Shown: in pieces, positions 6,481 to 8,297 of the stretch
Numbering within the stretch: the stretch's first letter is position 1
Layout of the letters: each line of letters opens with the position of its first letter
Source: Pseudomonadota bacterium
GTDB lineage: Bacteria > Pseudomonadota > Alphaproteobacteria > Rhizobiales > Hyphomicrobiaceae
Direction: 5' to 3'
NCBI GenBank assembly: GCA_023412745.1
Contig: JAEZBZ010000090.1
Location: 1 to 8,297 of the forward strand
DNA length: 8,297 bases
Position numbers and translations under genes: made by a program
The notes under the pieces: generated by a model
Seen by the model: only the letters and a program-made list of their open reading frames with translations
Database searches by the model: none
Told to the model about the DNA's origin: nothing

Positions 6481-6568
6481 ATCAAGCAGGGTGGCGCTTT
6501 CGCGGTCGTAATCCCACGAGCGCTCGACTGTGGCGCCGCGATCGTCCGCTTTGCATGCAACCGAAGGT

Positions 6569-6594
6569 GGAACGCCGGATTTGTCGAGCGCGTT
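6569..6594 (+). promoter_or_regulatory. EcfG-type general stress promoter
   Basis: GGAAC at 6569-6573 and CGTT at 6591-6594 are separated by exactly 17 bases. This matches the known consensus of the alphaproteobacterial general stress sigma factor EcfG (GGAAC, 16-17 bases, CGTT). Transcription would start near 6600, leaving a leader of about 20 bases with the ribosome binding site GGAGGA at 6611-6616. Position, spacing and orientation all fit the gene starting at 6623. Confidence 0.7.
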
Positions 6595-6622
6595 TGTCGG
6601 CGAATCCTTCGGAGGACGATCC

Positions 6623-7300
6623 ATGACCATTCATGAAGACGACAGGGCGGCGCGTACCCCGCCTTCCATGCGTTCCACGACGTCTCACACGTCGGGCCGC
6701 ATCATCGAGCGCGACTCGGATCTGCTAATGGCGCCGGCCGGGTGGCGGCTGTCCTGGGGTGCCGTGCTGGCTGGCATCATCGTGGCGCTGGCGGCGCATC
6801 TGGTTCTCAACCTGCTTGGCATTGGCGTCGGACTCGGCAGCGCACCGGCGACCACCACGACCGAGTGGTTCGGCACCGGATTCGCATTCTGGTGGGCGGT
6901 GGCCGGCATTATCGCGGCGGGCGTCGGCGGCTGGGTGGCGGGGCGCACGCTCGGCTCGGCCGATCGCAATGACGGCATGATCCATGGCCTGCTGACCTGG
7001 GCCGGAACCACGCTGGTGATCGCTTTCCTGCTGGCCTCGGCTCTCGGCGGCGCGCTGGGCATGCAGGAGCAGAGCCTGGCCAGCATGTACGGCCAGATGC
7101 AAACGGGAGCCGGTGGCGCGCCGGTTGGCGGCAGCACGCCATCGACGGCGACGCCGGGTGCAACCGCGCCGGTGGCGCGCTCCACCATCTCGGGCGCTGC
7201 GATATGGAGCTTCGTCGCGTTGCTGCTGGGTGCCGCCGCAGCGGCGACAGCGGGTCGCGCAGGTGTCTCGGCGGCGCGGCGTGCGCTTGAAGAGGGCTAG
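6623..7300 (+). CDS. Four-helix membrane protein, probably stress-induced
   Basis: This 225-residue protein has a polar N-terminus (1-40) and predicted membrane helices at about 45-70, 86-108, 121-146 and 190-211. A Gly/Ser/Thr/Ala/Pro-rich low-complexity linker lies at about 161-187. Glycine-rich helix motifs (WGAVLAGIIVAL, GIIAAGVGGWVAGR, HGLLTWAGTTL) resemble a family of alphaproteobacterial membrane proteins often labelled PhnA-like; that name comes from memory and says nothing firm about function. There is no catalytic motif. The ATG at 6623 is chosen because GGAGGA at 6611-6616 lies six bases upstream. An in-frame ATG at 6530 lies upstream of the putative promoter and would add 31 residues without membrane character. 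The EcfG-type promoter suggests a role in envelope stress tolerance, which is inference. The gene converges on the phosphatase gene with 50 bases between them. Confidence 0.85.
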   Translation: MTIHEDDRAARTPPSMRSTTSHTSGRIIERDSDLLMAPAGWRLSWGAVLAGIIVALAAHLVLNLLGIGVGLGSAPATTTTEWFGTGFAFWWAVAGIIAAGVGGWVAGRTLGSADRNDGMIHGLLTWAGTTLVIAFLLASALGGALGMQEQSLASMYGQMQTGAGGAPVGGSTPSTATPGATAPVARSTISGAAIWSFVALLLGAAAAATAGRAGVSAARRALEEG

Positions 7301-7350
7301 AGCGTGATGAGGCGGGTTCGCTGATTGCTGCTCTGAGGCCGCTGCGCCGA

Positions 7351-8130
7351 TCAGGCCACAGCTGCGAGCGGGCGCACGACGGCAACCGTGGTGTTGTCCT
7401 GGTGCGGATCGCGCATCTGCTCCACCGCGCGGATGAGCGCAGCGGCGACCGCTTCGCAGCCATCAGCATGATAGGCGGTAATGACACGCGCGATCTCGTC
7501 GGGCTCCAGCGTGTGGATGCCGTCGCTGGCTAGCACGACGTAGTCGCCGTCGCGCAGTTCAAGCGCGCGCTTGGACAGGTCGACCAGTTCCAACTCGTCG
7601 CCGGTGACGGCCGAGCGCAGCAGATGGCGGCGCGGATCGTTGCGCGCTTGCTCGAAGGTCAGTCTACCTTCGGCGGCCATCTGATCGAGCGCAGGTGCCA
7701 GCGAATGATCTTCGTTCAGCAGCGCCACTTCGCCCGCGCGGTAGAGATACAGCGGGCTGTCGCCTACGCTGACCCATTCGAGGCCCTCGTGACCGAACAG
7801 TGTGCCAATCAGCGTCGAGCCCATGCCCGCAAGCGCCGGCTGGCTTTCGACTTCGGCGGAAAGGGCGTTGTTGGCGGCTTCGAGGCCACCGCGCAGCCGC
7901 TCTGGATTGGGGCCGGGCGCCTGCGCGACACTGCCCAGGAATGCTTCGCACACGAGCCGGCTGGCAATGGCGCCGCCCGTGTGCCCTCCCATGCCGTCAG
8001 CGAGGACGGCGATCAGGCGATCAGCCTTGTCCGCTCCGGCAGCAGCCGGAGCGACAGGCCAGATCACGGCCGCATCCTCTTGATAACGCCGCGCTCCTCG
8101 AATGGCGCAGCTTGCTGACTGGAACAGCAT
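7351..8130 (-). CDS. PP2C-family serine/threonine protein phosphatase
   Basis: This 259-residue cytoplasmic phosphatase has no membrane segment. The PP2C metal-site and core motifs are present: RYQEDA at 15-20 (Asp19), LADGMGGHTGG at 43-53 (Asp45), GMGSTLIGTL at 102-111, VGDSPLYLYR at 122-131, ASDG at 201-204 (Asp203) and QDNT at 244-247 (Asp245). All four Asp residues expected to bind the metal pair are intact. The usual NED near the start reads QED. It would hydrolyse phosphoserine or phosphothreonine, reversing an STPK-type kinase. Its ATG directly follows the stop of the upstream FHA gene with no base between, so translation is probably coupled. No kinase is in view; it may lie beyond the right edge. 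The length matches stand-alone bacterial PP2C enzymes of the PppA/Stp type. Confidence 0.94.
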   Translation of the reverse strand: MLFQSASCAIRGARRYQEDAAVIWPVAPAAAGADKADRLIAVLADGMGGHTGGAIASRLVCEAFLGSVAQAPGPNPERLRGGLEAANNALSAEVESQPALAGMGSTLIGTLFGHEGLEWVSVGDSPLYLYRAGEVALLNEDHSLAPALDQMAAEGRLTFEQARNDPRRHLLRSAVTGDELELVDLSKRALELRDGDYVVLASDGIHTLEPDEIARVITAYHADGCEAVAAALIRAVEQMRDPHQDNTTVAVVRPLAAVA

Positions 8131-8297
8131 TCAGTCCTTGGTTTCAGGGAGCTCGGACCAGTCGAATTCAGCGCCGCAGAACGGAACGAACACGAGCTGG
8201 GTCCGGCCCATGGTGATGACATCCATCGCCGAAAGCGGGACGGCCGCGGTCGGACGCTTGTCATTGACCGAGACCACATTCGTTTTAGCGAGGTTCG
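8131..8297 (-). CDS. FHA-domain protein, C-terminal end only
   Basis: Only the last 55 codons are in the window; the 5' part lies beyond the right edge. The visible residues read as the second half of a forkhead-associated domain: TNVVSVNDKRP (the loop normally carrying N-G-x-x-VN), then PLSAMDVITMGRTQLVFVPF, the closing strands, followed by a short acidic tail ending ELPETKD. FHA domains bind phosphothreonine peptides. The TGA at 8131-8133 abuts the ATG of the PP2C gene, and the pairing of phospho-reader and phosphatase supports both assignments. The rest of the protein, including any kinase or membrane part, cannot be judged. Confidence 0.82.
   Translation of the reverse strand, partial: NLAKTNVVSVNDKRPTAAVPLSAMDVITMGRTQLVFVPFCGAEFDWSELPETKD

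Noticed and set aside
6030..6560. A 176-codon minus-strand open frame opposite dctM and the spacer
   Set aside because: Its composition is dominated by His, Arg, Asp and Gln, the usual antisense image of a hydrophobic membrane-protein gene.
6530..6622. Longer start for the four-helix membrane protein
   Set aside because: The ATG at 6530 is upstream of the EcfG-type promoter and lacks a ribosome binding site, whereas 6623 has GGAGGA at ideal spacing.
7301..7350. Possible bidirectional terminator between the convergent membrane protein and phosphatase genes
   Set aside because: Only a five-base match (CTGAT with ATCAG) with a long loop was found, and no T-run on either strand.
7624..8118. A plus-strand open frame opposite the phosphatase gene
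   Set aside because: It is antisense to a PP2C gene with every catalytic motif intact and has no recognisable protein features.

Overview
The window is GC-rich by eye and reads as chromosomal DNA of an alphaproteobacterium. A Sphingomonadales-type genome is the best guess, from the def-fmt-truA gene order, codon style and an alphaproteobacterial EcfG-type promoter. That placement is inference; there is no rRNA or other marker to settle it. Coding density is high. I see no tRNA, rRNA, CRISPR array, insertion sequence or attachment site.

Region 1 (1-3046, plus strand) is a translation and RNA-modification cluster: peptide deformylase (def), methionyl-tRNA formyltransferase (fmt) and tRNA pseudouridine synthase A (truA). 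Fmt adds the formyl group to initiator Met-tRNA and Def removes it from nascent proteins, so their pairing is functional. Between fmt and truA sits a small predicted exported protein of unrecognised family. The 126-base leader before truA holds a strong imperfect hairpin and a possible 24-codon ORF.

Region 2 (3048-6458) looks like a substrate uptake and catabolism module. A fumarase/aspartase-superfamily lyase (PcaB/adenylosuccinate-lyase-like) is on the minus strand, and the two membrane subunits of a TRAP transporter (DctQ and DctM, overlapping ATGA) are on the plus strand. The roughly 230-base divergent spacer carries two perfect dyads that could be operators. No DctP-type solute-binding protein or local regulator is visible.

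Region 3 (6459-7300) is a four-helix membrane protein gene behind a sequence matching the alphaproteobacterial general-stress sigma (EcfG) consensus, GGAAC-N17-CGTT, and a strong ribosome binding site.

Region 4 (7351-8297, minus strand) is a PP2C-type Ser/Thr phosphatase gene directly downstream of, and abutting, the 3' end of an FHA-domain gene cut by the window edge. It looks like a phosphothreonine signalling pair.

Most of the window is ordinary. The points most worth a second look are the EcfG-type promoter, the lyase plus TRAP module without a binding protein, and the unusual leader regions of def and truA.
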